In this document: positions 56,704 through 64,000 of the stretch, piece after piece
Layout: each line of letters starts with the position of its first letter
Position numbering within the stretch: the first letter of the stretch is position 1
NCBI GenBank assembly: GCA_964471115.1
Contig: CAYYFE010000016.1
Location: 12,771 to 76,770 of the forward strand
Length of the DNA: 64,000 nucleotides
DNA from: SYFT01 sp964471115
GTDB taxonomy: Bacteria; Acidobacteriota; Vicinamibacteria; Vicinamibacterales; SCN-69-37
Direction: 5' to 3'
Made by a program: the position numbers and the translations under genes
The notes under the pieces: generated by a model
What the model was told of the DNA's origin: nothing
What the model saw: only the letters and a program-made list of their open reading frames with translations
Databases searched by the model: none

Positions 56704-57990
56704 TCACCGGGCGGGCGCGCCGATCATCGCGCGCAGGGCGTTCCAGTCGACGCGCCGCACGGCGGATTCCGCGCAGCCGGGTGCGGACTGGCCTTCGGCG
56801 ACGGCGCTGACCGCGAAGCGGTCGGCCAGCACGATGACGAACTGGCTCTCCCGCCGGGGTTGGTCCCAGCGGTCGTCGATGAACACGTCGCCCTCCGTGC
56901 GCATGCGCTGGTAGCCGCGCGCCGTCGTGACATCGCGTGTCGGGAAGAGCCGCCGAATCTGCGACAGCCCGAGCGCGGTGGGGGACCGGTCGCCGATCTC
57001 CATGCGGACCGAGCCCTGGCCGCGCCGGCCGAACGTCGCCTTGGCGATGGCCACCTCCCCGCCGCCCGGCAGCCGTGAGAGTGTGCTCTCGATCTCGGTG
57101 CGCGCCAGGCCGCAGACCTCCAGGGGCATCAGTTCCCCGAGCGCGGACGGCTCCGCGGGCTTGAACGGGATGTTGGCTTCGACGCGCGGCACCTCGCGCT
57201 TGAGCCGCTCGAGCTCCTTCAGCTTCTCCGGGTCGACCATCTCCTTGATGAGTTCATCGATCGACTTGCCGCCCAGGTCATCGAGGTTGAGGGCACCCAG
57301 TCCCTTGTCGTCGGCGCCCTCGAGGCGTTCGTCGGGCGAGGTGGCGCCGCGGCCCTGCGTGGTGGGCAGCGGCGCGCCTTCCGGCAGCGGGGCGACGACC
57401 GCGGCCATCGGTTCGCCGGCGCCGGGCGCGGCCGGCGCGGCGCAACTGGGGATCAGCAGCGCGAGCAGCGCCAGCAGGATCGCCGCCGCCGTGACGGTGA
57501 GCGCGTACGCCGAGGCCCGCGCCTCGGGACACCCCATGACCGGCGGCAGGCCGCGCCGCAGCAGCCAGATTGCCCAGGGCACGCCCGCCCAGACGAGCAG
57601 GCCGACGAGCGGCAGCATCGTGAGCAGCGACAACACGAAGAGCGGCGCCAACGCGCCGGTCACCACCGTCAAGGCGCGCCCGTAGCCGCGACGTCCCTCA
57701 AAACGCGGGGCGAGCGCGTCGGTCACCCACGCGACGGCCAGCGTCCAGCCCACGAGGAACGCGTACCGTCCGGCCGCGTCGCCCAAGAGCGTCGAGGCCA
57801 CCGCCACGCTGGCCTGGGCCCCGAAGATGGACGCGAACAGCCAGAAGCGCAGCAGATAGGCCGCAAAGGGGAGCAGCGCCCAGGGAAGGAGCCAGCCGAT
57901 CAGCACACGGGCGGCGCCGGGCGGCGCCTGCGCGATATCCCTCCAGGCGGCGGACGGCGAAGTCAGCAGAGCACGCAGACGACCGATCAC
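56704..57990 (-). CDS. Yip1-like membrane protein with C-terminal soluble domain
   Basis: 428 aa. Residues about 1-200 are Yip1-like: LRALLTSPSAAWRDIAQAP and five hydrophobic helices (WLLPWALLPFAAYLLRFWLF, LTVVTGALAPLFVLSLLTML, YALTVTAAAILLALLALLIP). A Gly/Ala/Pro linker, a Lys/Glu-rich helix (ELIKEMVDPEKLKELERLKR) and a beta domain with GQGSVRMEIGD, GYQRMRTEGDVFIDD and SQFVIVLADRFAVSAVAEG follow. GTG start at 57990, 7 bp after the preceding stop; the longer frame is a shadow of the upstream gene. Function unknown. Confidence 0.75.
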   Translation of the reverse strand: MIGRLRALLTSPSAAWRDIAQAPPGAARVLIGWLLPWALLPFAAYLLRFWLFASIFGAQASVAVASTLLGDAAGRYAFLVGWTLAVAWVTDALAPRFEGRRGYGRALTVVTGALAPLFVLSLLTMLPLVGLLVWAGVPWAIWLLRRGLPPVMGCPEARASAYALTVTAAAILLALLALLIPSCAAPAAPGAGEPMAAVVAPLPEGAPLPTTQGRGATSPDERLEGADDKGLGALNLDDLGGKSIDELIKEMVDPEKLKELERLKREVPRVEANIPFKPAEPSALGELMPLEVCGLARTEIESTLSRLPGGGEVAIAKATFGRRGQGSVRMEIGDRSPTALGLSQIRRLFPTRDVTTARGYQRMRTEGDVFIDDRWDQPRRESQFVIVLADRFAVSAVAEGQSAPGCAESAVRRVDWNALRAMIGAPAR

Positions 57991-57997
57991 GCGCGCG

Positions 57998-58684
57998 TCA
58001 CCCGCGCTGGTAGCGCGCCTGCAGGAACTCGAAGTAGATGAACCCGAAGCGCTCGTACCAGTCCTGGGTCTCGTAATAGAGCTTTTCGCAGAGCGCGATG
58101 TCGCGCAGCGTCTGCTGGACGACGGCCAGCATGTCGGCGATCTTGCGATCGTAGGTGGCGTCAAACTGCGCGAGCGACGCGCGGATGCGCGGCTTCTGCA
58201 TCTCCCAGACGATCGCGGCCTCACGGGTCGACGGCGCGACGTTGTCGCCGTGCGCCTGCGCCGCCGAGGCGAACCGGTGGGTGGCGTCAAACAGCGCCCG
58301 CGCGCGCAGCAACAGGAGGCGCGACCGTGCCAGCTGTTCGTACGCGCGGCCGTAACACTCCTCGCAGGCCGCGCCGCGCGCGAGGCAGCCGGCCGGCACC
58401 GGCGGGACGTCCGGCTCGGGGTCGTCGAGCGCGCCGTCGAGCTGCCGGTCGAGGTCGGCCAGCGCGTTGTGGCCTTCCATGGCGCCTTCGACGCGTCCGG
58501 CTGCGGTGGATGCGGCATCGCCGGCGCCGTCCAGGTCGCCCCGCACACTCTGCACATCATCGGCGTACCCGCGCAGCGCCGAGGCCGCGTGGCTGCCGAG
58601 TGACGCCCGGCCCTGGGCCTCGGCCAGCCCGGGACACAAGAGCAGGGCCCCCGCAAGGGTGGCGGTGATACGGGAGAGTGTCAT
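57998..58684 (-). CDS. Secreted helical protein, unknown (envelope operon gene 2)
   Basis: 228 aa. Signal peptide 1-24 (ending GLAEAQ). Mature protein is mostly helical: YADDVQSVRGDLDGAGDAAS, AYEQLARSRLLLLRARALFD, and a C-terminal coiled coil MLAVVQQTLRDIALCEKLYY with YERFGFIYFEFLQARYQ. A CLARGAACEECYG cluster may form disulfides. ATG overlaps the stop of gene 1 (TGATG). No family recognised. Confidence 0.7.
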   Translation of the reverse strand: MTLSRITATLAGALLLCPGLAEAQGRASLGSHAASALRGYADDVQSVRGDLDGAGDAASTAAGRVEGAMEGHNALADLDRQLDGALDDPEPDVPPVPAGCLARGAACEECYGRAYEQLARSRLLLLRARALFDATHRFASAAQAHGDNVAPSTREAAIVWEMQKPRIRASLAQFDATYDRKIADMLAVVQQTLRDIALCEKLYYETQDWYERFGFIYFEFLQARYQRG

Positions 58685-59364
58685 CACGATTTCCTCCGCG
58701 CCAGCAGCAATCCGCCCATGGCGATCAGGACCGCCAGCAGGCCGGCGATCACCCACAGGACGACGGGCGTACCGGGCGCCTCGGCCGGCTCGGTGGCCTC
58801 GGCCGCCGCGGCTGCCGGCGGGGGGGCTGCGCCACCGGCAGACGAGGGCGCCTGCGTGGCCGGCCCGCGCGCGGCCGCCTGTTCCGGCGTCAGGAAGGGC
58901 GTCTGCATCAGCCTGTGCACCGGCACTTCCCGGCCCTGGTAGAACACGATGTCGAACGTGCGGCGCACACCCGGCTCGGGTGTCTGCACCAGAAGCGACG
59001 CCGTGCCCTCGGTGCGGTACTTGATCTCCACGAATCCGGACGCGTCGGTGGTCTCCGTGCGATCCCAGCGGTCGGACAGGTCGTTGCGCAGACGCAGCTG
59101 GAGCGGACCGTTGCCGCCGGTCACCTTGACGGCGACCCGGCTGGGGCTGAAGACCGTGCTCGGGGGAATCGCGAAGACGACGCCCACGGCATCCGCTTCG
59201 CCGGAGTAGAACGCGAACCGGCCCACCTCGGGTCTCGGCTGGCTGGCCGGGAAACTGACCTGCACCGGAGTGGGGACGGGCTCGCGGGACTGGGCCGAGA
59301 GCGGGAAAGGGGTCGTCAGAATCAGCGCAACAAACGCCACGAACACGGCCCGGGGGAGCGACAT
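58684..59364 (-). CDS. Secreted protein with C-terminal membrane anchor (envelope operon gene 1)
   Basis: 226 aa. Signal peptide about 1-25 (ending PLSAQ), beta-sandwich-like domain (RFAFYSGEADAVGVVFAIPP, LQLRLRNDLSDRWDRTET, GFVEIKYRTEGTASLLVQ), Ala/Pro-rich stalk, and a single TM at about 203-222 (LWVIAGLLAVLIAMGGLLLA) followed by ARRKS. Topology is type I: a periplasmic domain on a stalk. First gene of the operon; TATAGT on the minus strand ends 10 bp before the ATG, giving a near-leaderless start. Divergent from the DUF1592 gene. Confidence 0.75.
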   Translation of the reverse strand: MSLPRAVFVAFVALILTTPFPLSAQSREPVPTPVQVSFPASQPRPEVGRFAFYSGEADAVGVVFAIPPSTVFSPSRVAVKVTGGNGPLQLRLRNDLSDRWDRTETTDASGFVEIKYRTEGTASLLVQTPEPGVRRTFDIVFYQGREVPVHRLMQTPFLTPEQAAARGPATQAPSSAGGAAPPPAAAAAEATEPAEAPGTPVVLWVIAGLLAVLIAMGGLLLARRKS

Positions 59365-59373
59365 GTGCGCGGG

Positions 59374-59379
59374 ACTATA
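59374..59379 (-). promoter_or_regulatory. Candidate -10 box of the envelope operon
   Basis: TATAGT on the minus strand, 10 bp before the ATG; a usual start distance gives a leader of only about 3 nt. No -35 consensus. Confidence 0.3.
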
Positions 59380-59459
59380 CCGCAGATTTCCGACGAAAAT
59401 CGGGGGTTCGTGGCAGGGCGACCCGCTGTAGGATTGTCCCGGGTTCTCACGGGGGTGGC

Positions 59460-61886
59460 ATGACGCGGGTCGTACTTGGACTTGGAACGGGAATTCTTGT
59501 CGCGGCCATCGGCCTGCGCGCGGGTGTCGTCGCCGGACCGATGCCGCTGTCGGCCAGCCGGCCTGACGCGCCCGCCGAGGCGCCGGCGCCGCCGGCCGCC
59601 GTCGACGCCGATCAGCTCATCCAGCAGTACTGCATCAGCTGCCACAACGACGATGACCTGAAGGGGGAGATGTCGCTCGATCCCTTCAAGGTGGCGGCCG
59701 CGTCCACCCACGCCGTGCTCGCCGAAAAGATGGTCCGCAAGCTGCGCGCCGGCATGATGCCGCCGGCCGGGTTCGACCAGCCGACGGAGGCCGAGCGCGT
59801 GGCGCTTGCCGAAGCCATCGAAAGCTCGCTCGATCGGGCGGCGGCGACGCCGCCGCCGGGCCGACGGTCGTTCCAGCGGCTCAACCGCGCGGAATACGCG
59901 GCCGCGATCCGGACGATCTTCGGCGTGGACATCGACGTCGAGGCGTTCCTGCCCGCCGATACGATCAGCGCCAGCTTCGACAACATCGCCGACGTGCAGA
60001 TGCCCTCGGCCACGGTGCTGCAGGGGTACCTGCGCGCCGCCACGCATGTGAGCCGCGTCGTGCTGGGCGACCCGGTCGCCGAACCGACCTCGGCGATTTA
60101 CGACGTGCCGCGCACCAAGTCGCAGCGCGATCATGTCGACGGCGCGCCGATGGGCACGCGCGGCGGCACGGCGGTGGTGCACAACTTCCCGGCCGACGGC
60201 GAGTACCGCTTCCGGATGCTGCTGCACGGCGCGCCGGAAGGCGAGTTGTACGGCCGGACGATCGGCAACATCCAGCTCGAGGTCTCCATCGACGGCGCGC
60301 GGGTGGCGCTGCTCAAGGTCGATCGCTGGATCTCGGAGTCCTCACCCGACGGGCTGTCGGTGTCGACCGAACCCATCCGCGTCACGGCGGGGCCGCATCG
60401 GGTGGCGGCGGCCTTCCTCCGCGAGTTCGAAGGCGTCGAAGACGACTACATCAAGCCGGTCGACCACACGCTGGCCGACACGCAGATCGGCCTGGGCTAC
60501 GGCGTGACGACGTTGCCGCATCTGCGCAACTTCGCGATTACCGGGCCGTTCAAGACGGCGGGGGTGTCCGAGCATCCCATTCGCGCGGCCGTCCTGACGT
60601 GCCGGCCGGCCTCGCCCGCCGAGGACGGCCCGTGCGCGCGGCAGATCCTCGAGCGGCTGGCGACGGTGGCGTACCGGCGTCCGGTGACCCGGGCGGACGT
60701 CGATGAACTGATGCCGTTCTTCACGCGCGGCGCGCAGGCCGGCGGGTTCGATGGCGGTCTGCGCACCGCCCTGCAGGCGATGTTGTCGAGCCTGCACTTC
60801 ATCTTCCGCCTCGAAGAAGCGCCGGCGGGCACGTCGGGCGGCGTGTATCGCGTGAGCGACGTCGACCTGGCGTCGCGGTTGTCGTTTTTCCTGTGGGGCA
60901 CGATTCCCGACCGCGAACTGGTGCAGGTGGCGGGCCGCGGGCAGTTGTCGATCCCCGGCGTGTTCGCGCAGCAGGTGAAGCGCATGGTGGCCGACCCGCG
61001 GTCGAAGGCGCTGGCCACACGGTTTGCCGCGCAGTGGCTGCGGCTGCAGGACCTGCACAAGGTCGAACCGGACGCGCTCGACTATCCCTATTTCGACGCG
61101 GCGCTGGCCGACGCGATGCAGCACGAGACCGAGGCGTTTTTTGACCACCTCGTGCGCGCCGACCGGCCGCTGCCCGAGTTGCTGACGGCCGACTACACGT
61201 TCGTCAACGAGCGCCTGGCGCGGCACTACGGCATCACCGGCGTGGTCGGCCCGGCGTTCCGGCGCGTGACGTATCCCGACCAGATGCGGCGCGGCCTGCT
61301 GGGGCACGGCAGCGTGCTCACGTTGACCTCGCACGGCAACCGCACGTCGCCCGTGCTGCGCGGCCGCTGGGTGCTCGAGGTGCTGCTGGGCAGCCCGCCG
61401 CCGCCCCCGCCGCCCAACATCCCCGACCTCGAAGAAGCGGGCAGCGCGCGCGAGGGCCGGTTCTTCTCGGTGGCCGAGCAGCTGGCCATGCACCGCGAAA
61501 ATCCGGCGTGCAGTTCGTGCCACAACGTCATCGACCCGATTGGGCTGGCGCTGGAACACTTCGATGTCGACGGCGGTTGGCGCATCCGGGACCGGGGCAA
61601 CCTGATTCAGACGTCGAGCGTGTTGTTCGACGGTTCGACGGTCACCGGGCCGGCCGACCTGCGCGCGGCGCTGGTGAAGCGGACCGACGTCATGGTGACG
61701 TATTTCACGGAACAGCTAATGGCGTATGCGCTGGGCCGGCGCGTGGAGCCGGCCGACATGCCGACCATCCGCCGCATCGTGCGGGACGCGCGGGCGTCGG
61801 GGTACCGGCTGTCGGCGCTGATCAACGGCGTGGTCAACAGTCAGGCGTTCCGCACGGCGCTGGCGGCGCCGGCGCTGGCGCACTGA
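59460..61886 (+). CDS. DUF1587/DUF1592/DUF1588/DUF1585 c-type cytochrome protein
   Basis: 808 aa, exported. N-terminal TM or signal (about 1-28), then a cytochrome-c-like domain with heme motif CISCH (Cys58, Cys61, His62), DUF1587 (RRSFQRLNRAEYAAAIRTIF), DUF1595/1592 (YRRPVTRADVDELMPFF, RLSFFLWGTIPD), DUF1588 (HGSVLTLTSHGNRTSPVLRG) and DUF1585. A second CSSCH (Cys684, Cys687, His688) precedes NVIDPIGLALEHFD. The family is abundant in Planctomycetes and Acidobacteria; function unproven, linked to polymer degradation or electron transfer. The DUF1552 gene follows, as usual. Confidence 0.94.
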   Translation: MTRVVLGLGTGILVAAIGLRAGVVAGPMPLSASRPDAPAEAPAPPAAVDADQLIQQYCISCHNDDDLKGEMSLDPFKVAAASTHAVLAEKMVRKLRAGMMPPAGFDQPTEAERVALAEAIESSLDRAAATPPPGRRSFQRLNRAEYAAAIRTIFGVDIDVEAFLPADTISASFDNIADVQMPSATVLQGYLRAATHVSRVVLGDPVAEPTSAIYDVPRTKSQRDHVDGAPMGTRGGTAVVHNFPADGEYRFRMLLHGAPEGELYGRTIGNIQLEVSIDGARVALLKVDRWISESSPDGLSVSTEPIRVTAGPHRVAAAFLREFEGVEDDYIKPVDHTLADTQIGLGYGVTTLPHLRNFAITGPFKTAGVSEHPIRAAVLTCRPASPAEDGPCARQILERLATVAYRRPVTRADVDELMPFFTRGAQAGGFDGGLRTALQAMLSSLHFIFRLEEAPAGTSGGVYRVSDVDLASRLSFFLWGTIPDRELVQVAGRGQLSIPGVFAQQVKRMVADPRSKALATRFAAQWLRLQDLHKVEPDALDYPYFDAALADAMQHETEAFFDHLVRADRPLPELLTADYTFVNERLARHYGITGVVGPAFRRVTYPDQMRRGLLGHGSVLTLTSHGNRTSPVLRGRWVLEVLLGSPPPPPPPNIPDLEEAGSAREGRFFSVAEQLAMHRENPACSSCHNVIDPIGLALEHFDVDGGWRIRDRGNLIQTSSVLFDGSTVTGPADLRAALVKRTDVMVTYFTEQLMAYALGRRVEPADMPTIRRIVRDARASGYRLSALINGVVNSQAFRTALAAPALAH

Positions 61887-61913
61887 GCGCGGGACACTTT
61901 TGGAGGACGCAAC

Positions 61914-63317
61914 ATGTATCTGACGGGCAAACATCTCTCGCGGCGCACGGTGTTGCGCGGACTGGGCGCCACCGTGGCGCTGCCGCTGTTTGACGCGATG
62001 ATCCCGGCGCGGCGGCTGTTCGCGCAGACGACCGCGGGCCAGCTGGCCGACCGCACGCGCCTGGTCTGCATCGAGCAGGTGCACGGCGCGGCGGGCTGCA
62101 GCCCCTTCGGCGCGACCCAGTTCCTGTGGAACCCCGAGAAGGTCGGGCGCGGCTTCGATCTCAGCAAGGGCAGTCTCGCGCCGCTCGAGCCGTTCCGTGA
62201 CTACCTGACGATCGTCAGCAACACCGACGCGCGGATGGCCGAGGCCCAGTCGCCCGCCGAAGTCGGCGGCGACCACTTCCGGTCGTCGGCCGTCATGTAC
62301 ACCCACGCGCATCCGAAACTCACCCAGGGGTCGGACGTGCGCGTCGGGACCTCGATCGACCAGATCTACGTGAAACGCTTCGGCCAGGACACGCCGATTC
62401 CGTCGATGCAGCTGAGCATCGAGCCGGTCGACCAGGCCGGCGGCTGCGCCTACGGCTACGCCTGCGTCTACACCGACACGATCAGCTGGGCGTCGCCCAC
62501 CGAACCGCTGCCGATGGTGCGCGACCCGCGCGTCGTGTTCGAGCTGCTGTTCGGCGCGGGCGGCACCCCCGAGCAGCGCGCCGAACGCCGCGCCACCGAC
62601 CGCAGCATTCTCGACCTGCTCGTCACCCAGATGAACGGCCTGCGCCGCGATCTGGGGCCGGCCGATCGCCAGCGGCTCGATCAGTACGCCACCAACCTCC
62701 GCGAGATCGAACAGCGCATCCAGCGCATCGAAGCGCGCAACACCAGCGGCGAGACCCGCGAACTGCCCGGCGCGCCGGCCGGGGTGCCCGATTCGTGGGA
62801 GGAACACGTCAAGCTGATGTTCGACCTGCAGCTGCAGGCGTTCATCACCGACAGCACGCGCGTGTTTTCGTTCAAGTTCGGGCGCGACGGGTCCGGCCGT
62901 GTGTATCCCGGCAGCGGATCGGACACGGGCTTCCACAACGCGTCGCACCACGGCGCGGCCGAAGCGCGCATCCGCGAGTTCGGCGAGATCAACCGGTTCC
63001 ACGTGGCGGTGTTGCCGTATTTCCTCGAGAAGCTCCAGTCGACCATGGAAGGCGACGCGAGTCTGCTCGACAAGACGCTCATCATGTACGGGTCGCCGAT
63101 GGCCAACGGCAACGTGCACAACCACCGCAACTGCCCGTTCATCATGCTGGGCAAGGGCAACGGCGCCCTCGAGGGCGGCGTGCACTTCAAGGCCGAGGAC
63201 AACACGCCGATGGCCAACGTCATGTTGAGCGTCATGCGCCGCATGGGGCTCGACGACCTGCAGTCGTTCGGCGACAGCACCGGCGAGTTCTCCTTCACGG
63301 CGCCGGCGGGAGCGTAA
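61914..63317 (+). CDS. DUF1552 protein with twin-arginine signal
   Basis: 467 aa. Tat signal SRRTVLRGLGATVALPLFD near residues 9-27, so it is exported folded. Body motifs GGDHFRSSAVMYTHAHPKLT, TSIDQIYVKRFGQDTPIPS, FSFKFGRDGSGRVYPGSG, SHHGAAEARIREFGEINRFH and YGSPMANGNVHNHRNCPFI mark DUF1552 (sulfatase/DUF1501-like fold). Clear GGAGG site before the ATG. It is the standard partner of the DUF1592 cytochrome. Reaction unknown. Confidence 0.93.
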   Translation: MYLTGKHLSRRTVLRGLGATVALPLFDAMIPARRLFAQTTAGQLADRTRLVCIEQVHGAAGCSPFGATQFLWNPEKVGRGFDLSKGSLAPLEPFRDYLTIVSNTDARMAEAQSPAEVGGDHFRSSAVMYTHAHPKLTQGSDVRVGTSIDQIYVKRFGQDTPIPSMQLSIEPVDQAGGCAYGYACVYTDTISWASPTEPLPMVRDPRVVFELLFGAGGTPEQRAERRATDRSILDLLVTQMNGLRRDLGPADRQRLDQYATNLREIEQRIQRIEARNTSGETRELPGAPAGVPDSWEEHVKLMFDLQLQAFITDSTRVFSFKFGRDGSGRVYPGSGSDTGFHNASHHGAAEARIREFGEINRFHVAVLPYFLEKLQSTMEGDASLLDKTLIMYGSPMANGNVHNHRNCPFIMLGKGNGALEGGVHFKAEDNTPMANVMLSVMRRMGLDDLQSFGDSTGEFSFTAPAGA

Positions 63318-63321
63318 CGAC

Positions 63322-64000
63322 ATGATCGGCAGAAGCAGAGGGCGGTGGGTCGCGCGCACCCTGGGCGCGCTGGTCGTGGCGCTGGCCGCGGGCGCCGGTG
63401 TGCGGGCGGCCTGGCAGCAGGCGCCGCTGGCCGACGCCGTGATGCGGGAAGACGCCGCGGCGGTGGACAAGCTGCTGGCGTCGGGCACGGACGTGAACGT
63501 CGCGCAGGGCGACGGCATGACCGCGCTGCACTGGGCCGCCCAGCAGGGCCGCCTGCCGCTCGTGGATCGCCTGCTCGCGGCCGGCGCGCAGGTCGACCCC
63601 CGCACGCGGCTCGCGTTGTACACGCCGCTGCATCTGGCGAGCGCGCGCGGCCACGCCGACGTCGTCGCGCGCCTGCTCGCGGCGGGTGCGTCCGCGTCGG
63701 CCGTGACCGGGACCGGCGTGCAGCCGCTGCATCTGGCGGCGCAGGCGGGCAGTGTCGAAGCCATCGCGGCCCTGCTCGCGCGCAAGGCCGATGTCAACGC
63801 GGTGGACGGCACCCACGGGCGCACGCCGCTGGTGTTCGCGGCCTCGCAGAATCGCGTGCCGGCGATGCGCGCGCTGGTGGCCGCCGGCGCCGACATCACC
63901 ACACCCACGCGTGTGCTCGACTACGTGGAGCGTTCGCGCCTGGACGGCGTGGAGCGCGCTGAACGCAATCGCGCGATTCAGGCGGCCACCGGCCGTGCCG
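63322..64000 (+). CDS. Ankyrin-repeat protein (partial)
   Basis: 226 codons visible, running off the right edge. Signal peptide about 1-30 (TLGALVVALAAGAGVRA), then ankyrin repeats from about residue 35: GMTALHWAAQQGRLPLVDRL, LYTPLHLASARGHADVVARL, VQPLHLAAQAGSVEAIAAL, GRTPLVFAASQNRVPAMRAL. Exported ankyrin proteins often accompany DUF1592/DUF1552 pairs in Acidobacteria. It starts 4 bp after the DUF1552 stop, so it is cotranscribed and probably works with them as a scaffold. Confidence 0.9.
   Translation, partial: MIGRSRGRWVARTLGALVVALAAGAGVRAAWQQAPLADAVMREDAAAVDKLLASGTDVNVAQGDGMTALHWAAQQGRLPLVDRLLAAGAQVDPRTRLALYTPLHLASARGHADVVARLLAAGASASAVTGTGVQPLHLAAQAGSVEAIAALLARKADVNAVDGTHGRTPLVFAASQNRVPAMRALVAAGADITTPTRVLDYVERSRLDGVERAERNRAIQAATGRA

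Noticed and set aside
57990..58656. N-terminal extension of the Yip1-like protein
   Set aside because: This segment is the other frame of the secreted helical protein gene (Ser/Arg/Thr-rich); the real start is the GTG at 57990.

Overview
The window is GC-rich, densely coded bacterial chromosome. I infer an acidobacterium, most likely Vicinamibacteria-like (subgroup 6). The pointers are an orphan FtsX-type permease of the acidobacterial duplicated (ADOP) class, a split MacB system beside an RND pump, a DUF1587/1592/1588/1585 cytochrome followed by a DUF1552 protein, tricorn-type peptidases and a lone TonB protein. No phage, insertion sequence, integrase or CRISPR array was found. No gene-free stretch exceeds 250 bp.

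Layout. 1-9.5 kb: a partial secreted protein, a gamma-glutamyltransferase, an AbgT-family transporter next to a tricorn-like protease, a K+ channel with two RCK domains, and a DUF2200 gene. 9.5-20.4 kb: ADOP permease, DUF998 membrane protein, tRNA-Leu(UAA), an NfeD/SPFH pair, then a minus-strand operon of aminotransferase, hybrid histidine kinase, M28 peptidase and MgtC/DUF4010 protein. 20.4-25.8 kb: a tesA-ybbA-ybbP operon, a DksA-type regulator with a ferritin-like protein, and folK. 25.8-36.9 kb: an eight-gene efflux operon combining CpxP-like protein, TolC, two adaptors, an RND pump, a split MacB ABC pump and a small secreted protein. 36.9-46.4 kb: ispH, an ECF sigma/anti-sigma pair, a SpoIID-like lipoprotein divergent from a hybrid kinase, pckA and gatB. 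46.6-55.9 kb: a second sigma/anti-sigma module, rnr, selB, tatA, tonB, nadA and nadC. 56-64 kb: a four-gene envelope operon of unknown function, then the DUF1592 cytochrome, the DUF1552 protein and a partial ankyrin protein.

The most striking feature is not a gene. At least fourteen short tandem arrays with 7-10 bp units lie almost only at gene junctions. Several unit families recur at distant loci. Three families enter coding sequence: in ggt just before the autoprocessing threonine, at the stop codon of ybbA, and three different arrays in one anti-sigma-like gene. They resemble in style the heptanucleotide STRR repeats of cyanobacteria, with different sequences. Convergent gene ends additionally carry elaborate inverted repeats, including a 163 bp four-armed structure and a 31 bp palindrome that contains the stop codons of both flanking genes.
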